A stretch of 64,000 bases of DNA from VXNE01 sp965200505 (GTDB taxonomy: Bacteria; Pseudomonadota; Gammaproteobacteria; Pseudomonadales; Azotimanducaceae). A model generated the notes under the pieces. It saw only the letters and a list, made by a program, of their open reading frames with translations. It had not been told where the DNA came from and ran no database searches. Below, one piece after another: positions 1-8,807 of the stretch. The position numbers were made by a program, and so were the translations under genes. Position 1 is the first letter of the stretch. The number at the start of each line of letters is the position of its first letter. Location of the stretch: NCBI GenBank assembly GCA_965200505.1, contig OZ241343.1, positions 3,782,001 through 3,846,000 on the forward strand, in the 5' to 3' direction.

Positions 1-753
1 GGCGCCAAGACGTGGTGTACGTTCGCCGGCAAGGCCGGTGCCATCCTGGTGCTGGCGCGCACGGATCCAGCGGCGCATCCGCCACATCGGGGGCTCTCGC
101 TCTTCGTGGTGGAAAAGCCGGCCACGGACGCCCGCCAGTTTGAACACGCCGATGGCCGCGGCGGCAAAGTCTCCGGCCGCGCCATATCCACCATCGGCTA
201 TCGGGGCATGCACTCGTTCGAGATGTTCTACGACGATTTCTTCGTGCCGGCCGATGCGCTGGTCGGCGAGGCCGGGGGGCAGGGCAGGGGCTTCTACTAC
301 ACGATGCGCGGCTTCGCCGGCGGCCGGCTGCAGACCGCCGCCCGCGCGTGTGGCCTGATGCGCGCCGCGTTCGAGGCGGCGCTCGCCTACGCCGAGGTGC
401 GCCGCGCCTTCGACCGCACCGTGGCCAGCTATCCGCTCACGCTCATGAAGTTCGCCCGCATGGCGACGCACATCACGGCCTGCCAGCAGTTCGCGTACGC
501 AACGGCGCGGCGCATGGATGCCGGTGGCGGGCAACTGGAAGCGAGCTTGGTGAAGCTCCTCGCCTGCCGGGCGGCGGAATGGGTGACGCGCGAGGCGATG
601 CAGATCTATGGCGGCATGGGCTATGCCGAAGAGGTCGCCGCGAGCCGCTACTTCGTGGATGCGCGGGTGCTGTCGATCTTCGAGGGCGCCGAGGAGACGC
701 TGGCGCTGAAGGTGGTGGGGCGGGCGCTGCTCGCCGAGGCCGGCGCCGGCTGA
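1..753 (+). CDS. Acyl-CoA dehydrogenase, C-terminal part (5' end outside window)
   Basis: The reading frame is open from base 1, so the gene enters from the left and only about 250 C-terminal residues are present. They cover the end of the middle beta domain and the C-terminal helical domain of a FAD-dependent acyl-CoA dehydrogenase, which oxidises acyl-CoA thioesters at the alpha-beta bond. Visible family features are the helical segment around QIYGGMGYAEE and the late block DARVLSIFEGAEE; its Glu before Gly matches the position of the catalytic base in the usual IYEGT block. Substrate chain length cannot be told from this fragment. The stop is followed within a few bases by the end of the opposite-strand gene. 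Confidence 0.9.
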   Translation, partial: GAKTWCTFAGKAGAILVLARTDPAAHPPHRGLSLFVVEKPATDARQFEHADGRGGKVSGRAISTIGYRGMHSFEMFYDDFFVPADALVGEAGGQGRGFYYTMRGFAGGRLQTAARACGLMRAAFEAALAYAEVRRAFDRTVASYPLTLMKFARMATHITACQQFAYATARRMDAGGGQLEASLVKLLACRAAEWVTREAMQIYGGMGYAEEVAASRYFVDARVLSIFEGAEETLALKVVGRALLAEAGAG

Positions 754-758
754 CGGCG

Positions 759-1367
759 TTACGGTTCGGCGGATAGCCGCCGCCGGGTCCGGCGGCGCGG
801 TTTCAAGTCCTGATCCTTCGCGCGCCGCACCCGTATCACGCTGGTGGGCCCCAAGTCGAACAGGAAGATCGATGCGACGGCCAGCCCCAAGAGCGCCGGC
901 AGCATCGCCACGGGCAGCGGCAACGACAACGCGAGCGCGACGCTGATGGCGCCGGTGACAAGCAGCACCATGGGCCGCCCAAGCCACCAGTTCCACACCC
1001 GATGGCGGCGCAACGTGGTGTGCAGGATGCTGGCGGCGGCGCGGCCCCAAGCCTCGTTGTCGCCATCGCACATGATCTTCGCTTGGGTGAACCAAGCGCC
1101 CTTGCCATTGCACACCATCACCAAGCGCTTGTCCGCGCAGGCGAACGCGAAATCGAACTTGTGGAGCGTGTCCGGCACGTCCGAGCCGGCCACTTCGGCC
1201 AATGAGTCGAAGCAAAGCTCGTGGCTGCCGACATGCACGTTCAGTTGCGAGATCGGCCGTTCCGACTCCTCCAAGTGGCCTTGCAGCGACCAGTGCAGCA
1301 TGCTCAAGTCCTCGATGTCGATGTCGAAGGCGTCGATGCGCAGCAGGTGGCTGAATGTGGCTTTCAC
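759..1367 (-). CDS. Hypothetical membrane-anchored protein
   Basis: This 202-residue protein is of unrecognised family. The first ~120 residues are soluble-looking with mixed charge. They are followed by two closely spaced hydrophobic segments (about residues 125-170) and an Arg/Lys-rich tail ending in a run of arginines, so it is probably an inner-membrane protein with a cytoplasmic tail. It ends 5 nt from the stop of the acyl-CoA dehydrogenase (convergent). It is divergent from the penicillin-acylase gene, and the shared 204-nt upstream region holds the large palindrome described separately. I infer no function. Confidence 0.6.
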   Translation of the reverse strand: MKATFSHLLRIDAFDIDIEDLSMLHWSLQGHLEESERPISQLNVHVGSHELCFDSLAEVAGSDVPDTLHKFDFAFACADKRLVMVCNGKGAWFTQAKIMCDGDNEAWGRAAASILHTTLRRHRVWNWWLGRPMVLLVTGAISVALALSLPLPVAMLPALLGLAVASIFLFDLGPTSVIRVRRAKDQDLKPRRRTRRRLSAEP

Positions 1368-1436
1368 TTGCGTGGGTTCCCGAACCGCTGGGTGGTCTGG
1401 GCGTTGATTCTAGCCGAAGCCGGTGCCGCGGGTCGT

Positions 1437-1499
1437 GGCCATTCCATCCACTCAATTTCGCATAATACATATTATGTTAAATTGAATGGATGAGTGGCC
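1437..1499. repeat. Long AT-rich imperfect palindrome in a divergent promoter region
   Basis: A near-perfect inverted repeat with 23-nt arms (1445-1467 and 1470-1492, three mismatches, 2-nt centre) lies between the divergent genes at 1367 and 1572. The inner core reads CATAATA-CA-TATTATG, and similarity extends outward to GGCCA/TGGCC, so the symmetry spans about 60 bp. It is strikingly AT-rich for this sequence and lacks a T-run. A paired operator site or a small palindromic (MITE-like) element fits better than a terminator. No transposase is nearby. Confidence 0.7.
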
Positions 1500-1571
1500 C
1501 GCCACTTGCCGAGGGGCGCGTGGTTACGTTGCTTGGCAGACGCCTATAATTGAGGCCATTCCCCGGCGGAG

Positions 1572-3857
1572 ATGCTAGTGAGGGCGCTTCTGGGCGCGCT
1601 TGCGCTGGGCTTTGCGAGCCAAGTGCAGGCCGTGGTGGCCACTGACGATGCCATCGGCACGGCGGCCCTGCCGCACCGTGTGCATGAGGTCGCGGGGCTT
1701 GAGCGGCCCGTGGAGATCCTCGTCGATGCATGGGGTGTGCCGCACATTTACGCCGCCACCCACTACGACGCCTTCGTCGCGCAGGGCTTCAATGCGGCGC
1801 GAGACCGGCTATGGCAGATCGACCTGTGGCGGCGGCGCGGCTTGGGGCGGCTCGCCGCGGTGCTCGGCGCGGATTATGTGGCGCAGGACCGCGCCAACCG
1901 CCTCTTCCTCTATCGTGGCGACATGTACCGCGAGTGGCTCGCGTACGGCAGCGACGCCAAGCGCATCGCCACGGCGTTCGTCGCCGGCGTCAACGCCTTC
2001 GTGGCGCTCACGCGCTCGGAACCGGCGTTGCTGCCAGTGGAGTTCGCCCTGCTCGGTTATCTGCCGGAACGCTGGCGGCCGGAAGATGTGGTGCGCATCC
2101 GCAGCCATGGCCTGTGGCGCAACGTCGTCTCGGAAGTCACGCGGTCGCGCTTGGTGTGCCAAGTGGGTCTCGCCAAGGCTGCTTTGTGGCGGCCGCTGCG
2201 CCCGGATTGGGCGCTCAAGGTGCCAGATGGCCTAGACCCCTGCTCCATTCCCGCCGATGTGTTGAAGGACTACCTGTTGGCCACGGCGCCGGTGCGCTTC
2301 GAGGCGAACTTGGACGAGCGGCCCGCGCAAGCCGAGTTGGGCGCCGCCGCCGGCAGCAACAACTGGGTCATCGCACCGGCGCGCACCCGAGGCGGCAAGG
2401 CCATGCTCGCCAACGACCCCCACCGCGGCCACGCGGTGCCGTCGCTGCGCTACGTCGCGCACCTCGTGGCGCCCGGGCTCAACGTCATCGGCGCCGGCGA
2501 ACCGGCCCTGCCCGGCATCTCCATTGGCCACAACGAGCGCATCGCGTTCGGCCTCACCATCTTCTCCATCGATCAGGAGGATCTCTACTTCTACCCAGCC
2601 ACCACGCCGGTCAAGACCATCGTCGAGTCCATCGCCGTGAAGGATGGCGAACCGGTGCCGGCCACCCTCGAGTTCACCCACCACGGGCCGGTCGTCCATC
2701 GGGACGGCGAGCGCATCTACGCCGTGCGCGCCGGCTGGCTGGAACCGGGCATGGCACCCTACTTCGGCAGCGTGGAGTACATGCGCGCCGAGAACTGGCG
2801 TGAGTTCCGCGCCGCGCTGAACCGCTGGGGCGCACCCTCCGAGAATCAGGTGTATGCCGACGTCGACGGCAACATCGGCTACAAGCCGGCCGGGCTGTTC
2901 CCGCGCCGCGCCGCCCACGACGGCCTGCTGCCGGTGCCGGGCGACGGCCGCTACGAATGGCGCGGGTTCTTCGACATGGATGCGCTGCCGGAGGAATACA
3001 ACCCGGCGCGCGGCTTCATCGCCACAGCGAATGCCAACACGCTGCCGCCGGGCTACCCCATCGCCAAGCGTCGGGTGGGGTTCGAGTGGGCGGCGCCGTG
3101 GCGCCAGCGGCGCTTGCTGGAAGTGTTGCGCGGGGCCGAAGGCCACACATTGGAAGATTCCTTGGCCCTGCAAAGGGACTATGTTTCCAGCTTGGCGCAA
3201 GCCTTGGTGGCGGCGCTGCCGCCCGGCACGTTTCTCGACGGCTGGGATGGCGCAATGTCCGCCGAGTCACCGCAGGCGGCGTTCTTCGCCGTTTGGTTTC
3301 ACCGCCACCTGAACCCGGCCCTCACCCGCTGGGCCTTGGGGGCGCAGGATGTTGTGACCAACTTGGACTCCACCGTGATCGTCGAGCTTGCAGGCGATCC
3401 CGACGCCAGCGCACTGATCGCCGAGACGCTGGACGCCGCGTGGGCCGAAACCACCGCCCTGCTCGGCGACGACCCAACCCGATGGCGTTGGGGCGCCCTG
3501 CTCCGCATCGCCTTCGAGCATCCGTTGCTGCATTTGGCCGACGCGCCGTTGGCCGCTCAAATGCGCATCGCTTCGTTCGGCCGCGGCGGGCATGGCCACA
3601 CGGTCAACAACAACGGCTTCGACCCAGAGAACTTCGCGGTGCGCGGCGGCGCCTCCTGGCGCATGGCCGTGACGCCGGGGGACTGGGACGGCGCCCGCAT
3701 GACGAACGCGCCGGGCCAGTCCGGCGATCCGCAGAGCCCGTTCTATGACAACTTGGCCGCCGGTTGGGCCGCGGACGAGAGCTTCCCCCTGCTCTACAGC
3801 CGCGCCGCGGTGGAGCGGCACGCGAAGCTCAAGATCGAGTTGCGCCCCGCCCCCTAA
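1572..3857 (+). CDS. Penicillin acylase family (Ntn-hydrolase) periplasmic amidase
   Basis: This 761-residue protein is of usual length for the penicillin amidase/acyl-homoserine-lactone acylase family, which hydrolyses amide bonds in side-chain-bearing lactams, acyl-homoserine lactones or related amides in the periplasm. A signal peptide is visible (about residues 1-20, ending ASQVQA). The alpha-chain region contains the DAWGVPHIYA block. The autoprocessing site GSNNWV, whose Ser (about residue 262) should become the N-terminal nucleophile of the beta chain, is followed by GGKAMLANDPH as in the family. The substrate cannot be assigned from sequence. The gene is convergent with gspM (12 nt apart) and is not part of that operon. 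Confidence 0.9.
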   Translation: MLVRALLGALALGFASQVQAVVATDDAIGTAALPHRVHEVAGLERPVEILVDAWGVPHIYAATHYDAFVAQGFNAARDRLWQIDLWRRRGLGRLAAVLGADYVAQDRANRLFLYRGDMYREWLAYGSDAKRIATAFVAGVNAFVALTRSEPALLPVEFALLGYLPERWRPEDVVRIRSHGLWRNVVSEVTRSRLVCQVGLAKAALWRPLRPDWALKVPDGLDPCSIPADVLKDYLLATAPVRFEANLDERPAQAELGAAAGSNNWVIAPARTRGGKAMLANDPHRGHAVPSLRYVAHLVAPGLNVIGAGEPALPGISIGHNERIAFGLTIFSIDQEDLYFYPATTPVKTIVESIAVKDGEPVPATLEFTHHGPVVHRDGERIYAVRAGWLEPGMAPYFGSVEYMRAENWREFRAALNRWGAPSENQVYADVDGNIGYKPAGLFPRRAAHDGLLPVPGDGRYEWRGFFDMDALPEEYNPARGFIATANANTLPPGYPIAKRRVGFEWAAPWRQRRLLEVLRGAEGHTLEDSLALQRDYVSSLAQALVAALPPGTFLDGWDGAMSAESPQAAFFAVWFHRHLNPALTRWALGAQDVVTNLDSTVIVELAGDPDASALIAETLDAAWAETTALLGDDPTRWRWGALLRIAFEHPLLHLADAPLAAQMRIASFGRGGHGHTVNNNGFDPENFAVRGGASWRMAVTPGDWDGARMTNAPGQSGDPQSPFYDNLAAGWAADESFPLLYSRAAVERHAKLKIELRPAP

Positions 3858-3868
3858 ACAGCGCCCCT

Positions 3869-4411
3869 TCAGCGCACTCGAAAGCGGGCGTTGACGAGGC
3901 CCGTGTCGGCTTCGGCATGAATCGACGCTTGCGCCATGTGCAGGCCGTGTTGCACCCGCAGGCGATCGGTCCAGCGCAAGATGGCGTTGAACGGTTGCCG
4001 TTCGATCACCACGGTCACGCCGCCGGCGCTGTCCGGCTGATAGCGCGTGAGGCTCAAGTCGAACGCTTGCGCGGTGTTATCCACCAGCATCAGCAGCGAT
4101 TGGTCGGACGACTTCGGCGTTGCTTCGCTGCCGGCCCGCCGAGCGCGGGCCTCATGGGCCTGCATCCACTGCAGCCGCGATTGCTGCCGCAGGAAGTCCT
4201 CGACGCCGGCGGCCCGATATGCCGCGATGGGTTGATGGACGCCGGTGTGGAGGACGGCGGCCACGGAGACGGCCAACCCGATGTGCAGCGCCCGCCGATC
4301 GCGCTGGCCAAGGGCGAGATAGCGCCCGGCGAGCCACGAATCCCGCCAAGGGATGGCGCTCCCGTCCGGGAGCCGGGTGCGCAGTCCGTCGAGCCAACCC
4401 TTGAGCTTCAT
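3869..4411 (-). CDS. gspM: Type II secretion system protein M
   Basis: This 180-residue protein has a cytoplasmic N-terminus, one hydrophobic segment (about residues 42-58) and a periplasmic ferredoxin-like C-terminal part, the plan of GspM. In the type II secretion machine GspM binds GspL in the inner membrane. Sequence identity in this family is always low; the call rests on size, topology and its position immediately after gspL, which it overlaps by 4 nt. It is the last gene of the minus-strand gsp cluster. Confidence 0.85.
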   Translation of the reverse strand: MKLKGWLDGLRTRLPDGSAIPWRDSWLAGRYLALGQRDRRALHIGLAVSVAAVLHTGVHQPIAAYRAAGVEDFLRQQSRLQWMQAHEARARRAGSEATPKSSDQSLLMLVDNTAQAFDLSLTRYQPDSAGGVTVVIERQPFNAILRWTDRLRVQHGLHMAQASIHAEADTGLVNARFRVR

Positions 4412-5646
4412 CCGGCCAACTCCAAGCGCAGGCGGGCATGCACCCGCCCTTCTCGCTCTTCGGCGGAGCCGATGTCCACTTCCAGCCCCTGTGCCGCCAA
4501 GCGCTCCGTCAGCCGATCCAGATCAGCGTAGCCGGCGAGCGTGAGCTCGGTGGCGAGTTCCGCCCTGCCCTCGTTGAACGACAGAGACCGGAGCTCCGTG
4601 CCCTGCCCTTCGCTGCCGATGCCGGCGGCGAGCCGGCCAAGCAACACTTGGAACTGCGCGGGGCCGTGATCCACTTGCCCGACGCGCCGCCGCATCTCGG
4701 CGTAAACGTCCGGCGCTGGACGCTCGTCCGGGTAGATGCTCCGGTACAAGGCCACCGCTTCGGCGGCGAGTGCGCCAGCCTTGTGTTCGGCCCAAACGCC
4801 CTCCGCCAACGCGCCGCCCACGAAGATCGCCGCCCACAGCGCCGCCAACGCGGCCACGCCACGCCAACGCGCAACGTCGGCGGTGGCGCGGCGCCGCGCC
4901 GGCCGGTAAGTGCCCTGCAGCAGATTGAGTGGCGCGGCATCGGGCGAGAAGCGCCCGGCGAGGTACGCCAGCGGGCCATCGGGCAAGGGGACTTCCTCGA
5001 CCGTCACCGCCGGAAGGTCCGCCATGTCCGGCACTGCCCCGCCGATCAACACCAGCGTGGCGTCGCCCGGCCCGCCGGCCATCGCTTGGCAGGCATCCGG
5101 CAACACGTCGGCCAACAGCCCAACATCGACGCGGGCCATGTGTTCCGGCGTGCGCAGCAGCGCATCGTCGCCATCCAGCATCGCGCTGACCACGCCGGCG
5201 CCGGCCGGCAGCAGGCTCGCATCCGGCACGGCGTGGCCCACCGCGAGGCCGGCGTTGGCCAAACACGCCAGCCAACCGGCAAGAAGCGCGTCGTCCAGCA
5301 CCGCGCAGCGCACCGGCTGGCCGGCGCGGATGGGCGCATGCGCCAAGTGCATGGTTTCGATGTCTTGCGCCAGGAACTCTTCCGCGGCGAACGGCAGCGC
5401 GCGGCGAATCTGCGCGGCGCTGCGCCCGGGCACGGCGATCGTGAGCCAAGTGACGTGTTCCACCGGCACCAGCAGCACCACCTCGCGGGCCCACGGCTCC
5501 TCGGCCAGCGCCGCCAGCGCGTCCGCATCCGCCCGCCCGTGCGCCACCACGGCACCGGCGGCGTCGCAGGCCAGCCATTGGGCGTCCATGTGCCAGCCGG
5601 CCTCAGTCTGGCCGGCAGGGGTGGTGGGGCGAAGGAAGAGCATCAA
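4408..5646 (-). CDS. gspL: Type II secretion system protein L
   Basis: This 412-residue protein has a long actin-like cytoplasmic domain (about 1-250), a single membrane segment (about 265-285, WRGVAALAALWAAIFVGGAL) and a periplasmic ferredoxin-like domain. GspL recruits the ATPase GspE to the inner membrane and partners GspM. The N-terminal domain contains the GRSAAQIRRALPFAAEEFLAQ block typical of GspL. Start and stop overlap the neighbours by 4 nt on both sides, indicating translational coupling. Confidence 0.92.
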   Translation of the reverse strand: MMLFLRPTTPAGQTEAGWHMDAQWLACDAAGAVVAHGRADADALAALAEEPWAREVVLLVPVEHVTWLTIAVPGRSAAQIRRALPFAAEEFLAQDIETMHLAHAPIRAGQPVRCAVLDDALLAGWLACLANAGLAVGHAVPDASLLPAGAGVVSAMLDGDDALLRTPEHMARVDVGLLADVLPDACQAMAGGPGDATLVLIGGAVPDMADLPAVTVEEVPLPDGPLAYLAGRFSPDAAPLNLLQGTYRPARRRATADVARWRGVAALAALWAAIFVGGALAEGVWAEHKAGALAAEAVALYRSIYPDERPAPDVYAEMRRRVGQVDHGPAQFQVLLGRLAAGIGSEGQGTELRSLSFNEGRAELATELTLAGYADLDRLTERLAAQGLEVDIGSAEEREGRVHARLRLELAG

Positions 5647-6656
5647 TCCGTGGTTCCTGAGGGGTCGCTTGGCGGCTCGAACCGGTGGCCGAAGTCCCGC
5701 CCCAGCAGACGCACGGCGCCGCTGGTCGGGTCGCGGTGCAGCGTGGATCGCAGCTCGGCGCGAACCCCGTCCAGCTCGGCCCGCGCCAACACCTCAAAGA
5801 ACTCGCTCGTCACGGCGAGGGCGTTGACGCTCGCGCCGAGCGCCGCGTGGTCGGCGGCGGCTTCCGCCACCTCCTGATAATCACGCTCGGATTCTACCAG
5901 CCTGCTGGCCACGTCATCGGGCAGGTTGAGGCAGCGCAGCACCTCGTAGCCGGCGGTGTTCACGTTGATGCGCGGGCGCTCGGCCGGCGTGGCCGCCACA
6001 TGGGCGCGCAATGCCTCGTAGGCATCGGGCTCGACGACCGCGCGCAACTCGCTCACGCCGGCGGCCTTCCGATTCGCTGTGCGATACGGGGGTTCAGCGA
6101 GCAGGTAGGTATCGTCTTCGGCGCCGAAGCCATGCACATCGCGGTCCTCATCCACCCAATCGAGCCAAGCGTCGGCGAGGTTCGGGTCGAGCGCCAAGTT
6201 CTCGAACAGGCATTTCAGACGCGCCAGATGGTCCGGGCCGCCGGCGCCGGTGACGCCGTTCAGGTCGAGGCGGCGGTCAAGATCGACGATGGCGAGGCTG
6301 AGCTCGCCCCCCTCGATGGAAAACGGCGCCTTGGCCGTCGCCCACTCCTCGGCCAGCGTATCCGCGTCCCGCGTGGCGGTGTCCGCCCAATCCTCATGGA
6401 GCAGTTGGCGGGCGAACGCCTCGGCGCCGAGGACGTATTCGCGCGCTTGAGCGCCGCCAAAGGTCTGCTTGGCATGGGCGATGGTAAGCGCATGACGCGA
6501 GATCATCTGGTGCGCCAAGGCACTTGCGAGGGCGACGATGAGGAGGGCGCTCACCAGCGCGACGCCTCGCCGATGTGCCGGCGCCGACGGCGGCCGGCGG
6601 CTCGCTCGGCGCCGATGCCGCGGCGCCGCGGCGCGGCTAGGCAAGCCGATCAACAT
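5643..6656 (-). CDS. gspK: Type II secretion system minor pseudopilin K
   Basis: The reading frame extends further upstream, but the ATG at 6656 is chosen because it places a basic leader just before RRGVALVSALLIVALASAL, the GspK prepilin-type segment. GspK characteristically lacks the Glu at mature position 5 found in other pseudopilins, as here. It forms the tip complex with GspI and GspJ. The C-terminal part has the helix-hairpin-helix-like region (INVNTAGYEVLRCL) found in GspK. The start overlaps the gspJ end by 20 nt. Confidence 0.9.
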   Translation of the reverse strand: MLIGLPSRAAAPRHRRRASRRPPSAPAHRRGVALVSALLIVALASALAHQMISRHALTIAHAKQTFGGAQAREYVLGAEAFARQLLHEDWADTATRDADTLAEEWATAKAPFSIEGGELSLAIVDLDRRLDLNGVTGAGGPDHLARLKCLFENLALDPNLADAWLDWVDEDRDVHGFGAEDDTYLLAEPPYRTANRKAAGVSELRAVVEPDAYEALRAHVAATPAERPRINVNTAGYEVLRCLNLPDDVASRLVESERDYQEVAEAAADHAALGASVNALAVTSEFFEVLARAELDGVRAELRSTLHRDPTSGAVRLLGRDFGHRFEPPSDPSGTTD

Positions 6657-7365
6657 CGGTGGGCGCCCGCTCGTCGGCCGGCTCATCCGCGCCGTCGTCG
6701 GCGTCGGGATCGTCATCGTCTTCCGCGGCGCCTGCATCATCTTCGTCGGACTGCGGCGGCGCCACCCAAGGCACCACCCACAAGCGCTCGATCTCGCCGT
6801 GGCGCGGCAGGCTGACGCGCACCACGAGGGCCGCGAGTTGCCGCGTGGCGTCAGCCGGCGGCCAATAGCCGTGTTCCTCACCGCTGTCGTCGATGCCGCT
6901 GACGTCGACGTCGCGGACACCCGCCAACAAGAGTTGCGCCACGGGCTGGCTGTCCTCGGCGCGGTCCAACACCGGCCAAAACAGCCGTTCCAGGCCCTCG
7001 GCCGTCACGCGGTACGCCACCCGCTGCAGGGCCGGGCGACGCGCTTGGGACGGATTGCGCCAGCCGCGGCGGGTGAACTCCAGCAACGCCGAATGATTCA
7101 CCGCCACCGCTGCACCCGCGTCGCCCATTTCGCCACGCACCGGCCGATGGGCCAGCTGCTCAACGTCTCGGCGCATGATGTCCAAGGCGCGTTGCAGCGC
7201 CACCAACTCGTCGCCGCGCTGCCGCGTGGTGGCGCCGATGTCCGCGATCTGGCGCACCAACTGCGCCGACATCACGCCGATCACCGCGAACACCCCAAGC
7301 GCGACCAGCATCTCGAGCAGCGTGAACCCCCGGCAGGCCGGCGCTTGTCGCCCACGGCCGCGCAT
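6637..7365 (-). CDS. gspJ: Type II secretion system minor pseudopilin J
   Basis: With the ATG at 7365 the protein is 242 residues and begins with a short basic leader and the prepilin peptidase site CRGFTLLEMLVALGVFAV (Gly at -1, Glu at mature position 5). GspJ is part of the pseudopilus tip. The start codon overlaps the gspI stop (TGATG). The C-terminus is unusually acidic: a long Asp/Glu-rich stretch (EDDAGAAEDDDDPDADDGAD) closes the protein. It may be a calcium-binding or simply disordered tail. Confidence 0.9.
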   Translation of the reverse strand: MRGRGRQAPACRGFTLLEMLVALGVFAVIGVMSAQLVRQIADIGATTRQRGDELVALQRALDIMRRDVEQLAHRPVRGEMGDAGAAVAVNHSALLEFTRRGWRNPSQARRPALQRVAYRVTAEGLERLFWPVLDRAEDSQPVAQLLLAGVRDVDVSGIDDSGEEHGYWPPADATRQLAALVVRVSLPRHGEIERLWVVPWVAPPQSDEDDAGAAEDDDDPDADDGADEPADERAPTDVDRLA

Positions 7366-7742
7366 CAATGCTGGCCGATGAACGCGGTGAGGCTCGCGAA
7401 CCGGCCGCCCTCGCCCTGCCCCTCGATGGCGAACACGTCGAACTGCAGCCGCTTGAGGAGCGGATGGCTGGTCGGCCGGGTGCTGACGGCGACGGCCCAT
7501 TCCAACCCCGCGAAGGTGACGCGGCGGCGCGTGTCGCCGGTCGACGGCGCCGCGCCGCCCAAACGGTGGCGCAGCCGCACGCGTTGTATTTCGTTCTGCG
7601 CCACCATGTGCGCCAGTGTGCGGCGCTCCAAGGAGTGGAGTTGCGCGATGGTCTCACCGCTGCGCAGATAGACGCTGCTCGCCACCACGGCGACCACCGT
7701 GAGCGCCACCAACAACTCGATCAGCGTGAAACCCCGCGTCAT
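7365..7742 (-). CDS. gspI: Type II secretion system minor pseudopilin I
   Basis: This 125-residue protein starts MTRGFTLIELLVALTVVAVVAS, a textbook class-III signal peptide with Gly(-1), Phe(+1) and Glu(+5). GspI initiates assembly of the tip complex with J and K. The body matches GspI size, with a conserved ERRTLAHMVAQNEI region. It is coupled to gspH (4-nt overlap) and to gspJ (1-nt overlap). Confidence 0.92.
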   Translation of the reverse strand: MTRGFTLIELLVALTVVAVVASSVYLRSGETIAQLHSLERRTLAHMVAQNEIQRVRLRHRLGGAAPSTGDTRRRVTFAGLEWAVAVSTRPTSHPLLKRLQFDVFAIEGQGEGGRFASLTAFIGQH

Positions 7743-8275
7743 GTCTCATCGCCGCCGTGGCGCTGGGCGCGGGTGCGCTGAATCCCATCCGATTGGACGA
7801 CCCACGGCGCCGCGTCCCACTCCGGGACGAGCCGCACCGCAAAGGGCGTTTGCTCGCCGCTGGAAAAGATGAGGATGCGCGGCACGTCTTGGCGCGGCTT
7901 GCCGGTGCCCCGCGCCGACGCCGCGCGCTGCCTGCCGCCGCGCCCTTCCACGCTCACCTCCAATGACACGCCGGCCGGCGGGCGCCGGGAACGGAACGTG
8001 CCCTCCGCATGCCGCTGCCAACGCCGCGTGGCGTCATCGTAGGCGGCGAAGCCGTATTCGGACGGATCGACGAACAGCCCCCATGCCTCGTTGCGGTTCA
8101 CGGACTCCACCCGCGCCAGCTCCACAAGTGCCGCGAGCCGCTCCGCCTCGGTCTGCAGCCCACGCTCGCGGCCGGCGCCGAAGAAGTTGAACGCGACCAC
8201 CCCGGCCAGCACCCCGACGATGGCCAGCACCACCAAGAGCTCGACCAAGGTGAAGCCCCGCGCCGGCTTGCCCAT
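7739..8275 (-). CDS. gspH: Type II secretion system minor pseudopilin H
   Basis: The ATG at 8275 gives 178 residues beginning MGKPARGFTLVELLVVLAIVGV, with the prepilin peptidase Gly-Phe site and Glu(+5). The frame stays open upstream but only with Arg-rich non-coding-like sequence. GspH sits below the I-J-K tip. A 113-nt gap with a direct repeat separates it from gspG, the only sizeable gap in the pseudopilin block. Confidence 0.9.
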   Translation of the reverse strand: MGKPARGFTLVELLVVLAIVGVLAGVVAFNFFGAGRERGLQTEAERLAALVELARVESVNRNEAWGLFVDPSEYGFAAYDDATRRWQRHAEGTFRSRRPPAGVSLEVSVEGRGGRQRAASARGTGKPRQDVPRILIFSSGEQTPFAVRLVPEWDAAPWVVQSDGIQRTRAQRHGGDET

Positions 8276-8295
8276 CACCGCGCTCCCTTCACCCG

Positions 8296-8375
8296 GCGCC
8301 GCGGGCGCGTGGGGAACGGGGTCTGGGTGCAGGCGGGCGTCGCAGCCCCGGACCCAGCGCCGCGGGCGCGTGGGG
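8296..8375. repeat. 19-bp direct repeat in the gspG-gspH spacer
   Basis: The sequence GCGCCGCGGGCGCGTGGGG occurs at 8296-8314 and again at 8357-8375. Both copies follow ACCC and both precede nearly the same ACGG. Each copy has internal GC-rich dyad symmetry (GCGCC/GGCGC), so it can fold. It lies between gspG and gspH and could affect transcript stability or relative expression of the abundant major pseudopilin gene upstream. No function is established. Confidence 0.7.
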
Positions 8376-8388
8376 CACGGCACCAGCG

Positions 8389-8805
8389 CTACAAGTCGCC
8401 GTAACGGATGTCCGCGCCGGCGCCGGTGCCGCCCTCGGCGCCGTCGGCGCCCAGCGAGTAGAGCTCGAAGCCCCGCTCGTTGGTCGCGTAGATATAGGGC
8501 GAGCCCCACGGATCCATGGGCAGCTTCTTCGCGTAGCCCTCGGGATTGTAGTTGCGCGGCTCCGGATAGCCCTCCGGCTTGTCCACCAGTGCCGCCAGAC
8601 CTTGCGTGGTGGAGGGGTAATGCGCGTTGTCCAGCCGATACATGTCCAGCGTGGCGCCGATGCTGCGCAGGTCGTTCTCCACCGCCGTGCGCCGCGCTTG
8701 GTCGCCGCGCCCGATGATGTTCGGCACGAACAGGGCACCGAGAATGCCGATGATGACCACCACCACCATGATCTCGATGAGCGTGAAACCGCGGGATCGC
8801 TTCAT
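8389..8805 (-). CDS. gspG: Type II secretion system major pseudopilin G
   Basis: This 138-residue protein begins MKRSRGFTLIEIMVVVVIIG, the canonical major pseudopilin leader. The C-terminal part carries family landmarks: YPSTTQGLAALV, the PMDPWGSPY block and the C-terminal GTGAGADI region that usually holds the calcium site. GspG polymerises into the pseudopilus. The gene starts 2 nt from the gspF stop. Confidence 0.95.
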   Translation of the reverse strand: MKRSRGFTLIEIMVVVVIIGILGALFVPNIIGRGDQARRTAVENDLRSIGATLDMYRLDNAHYPSTTQGLAALVDKPEGYPEPRNYNPEGYAKKLPMDPWGSPYIYATNERGFELYSLGADGAEGGTGAGADIRYGDL

Positions 8806-8807
8806 TT

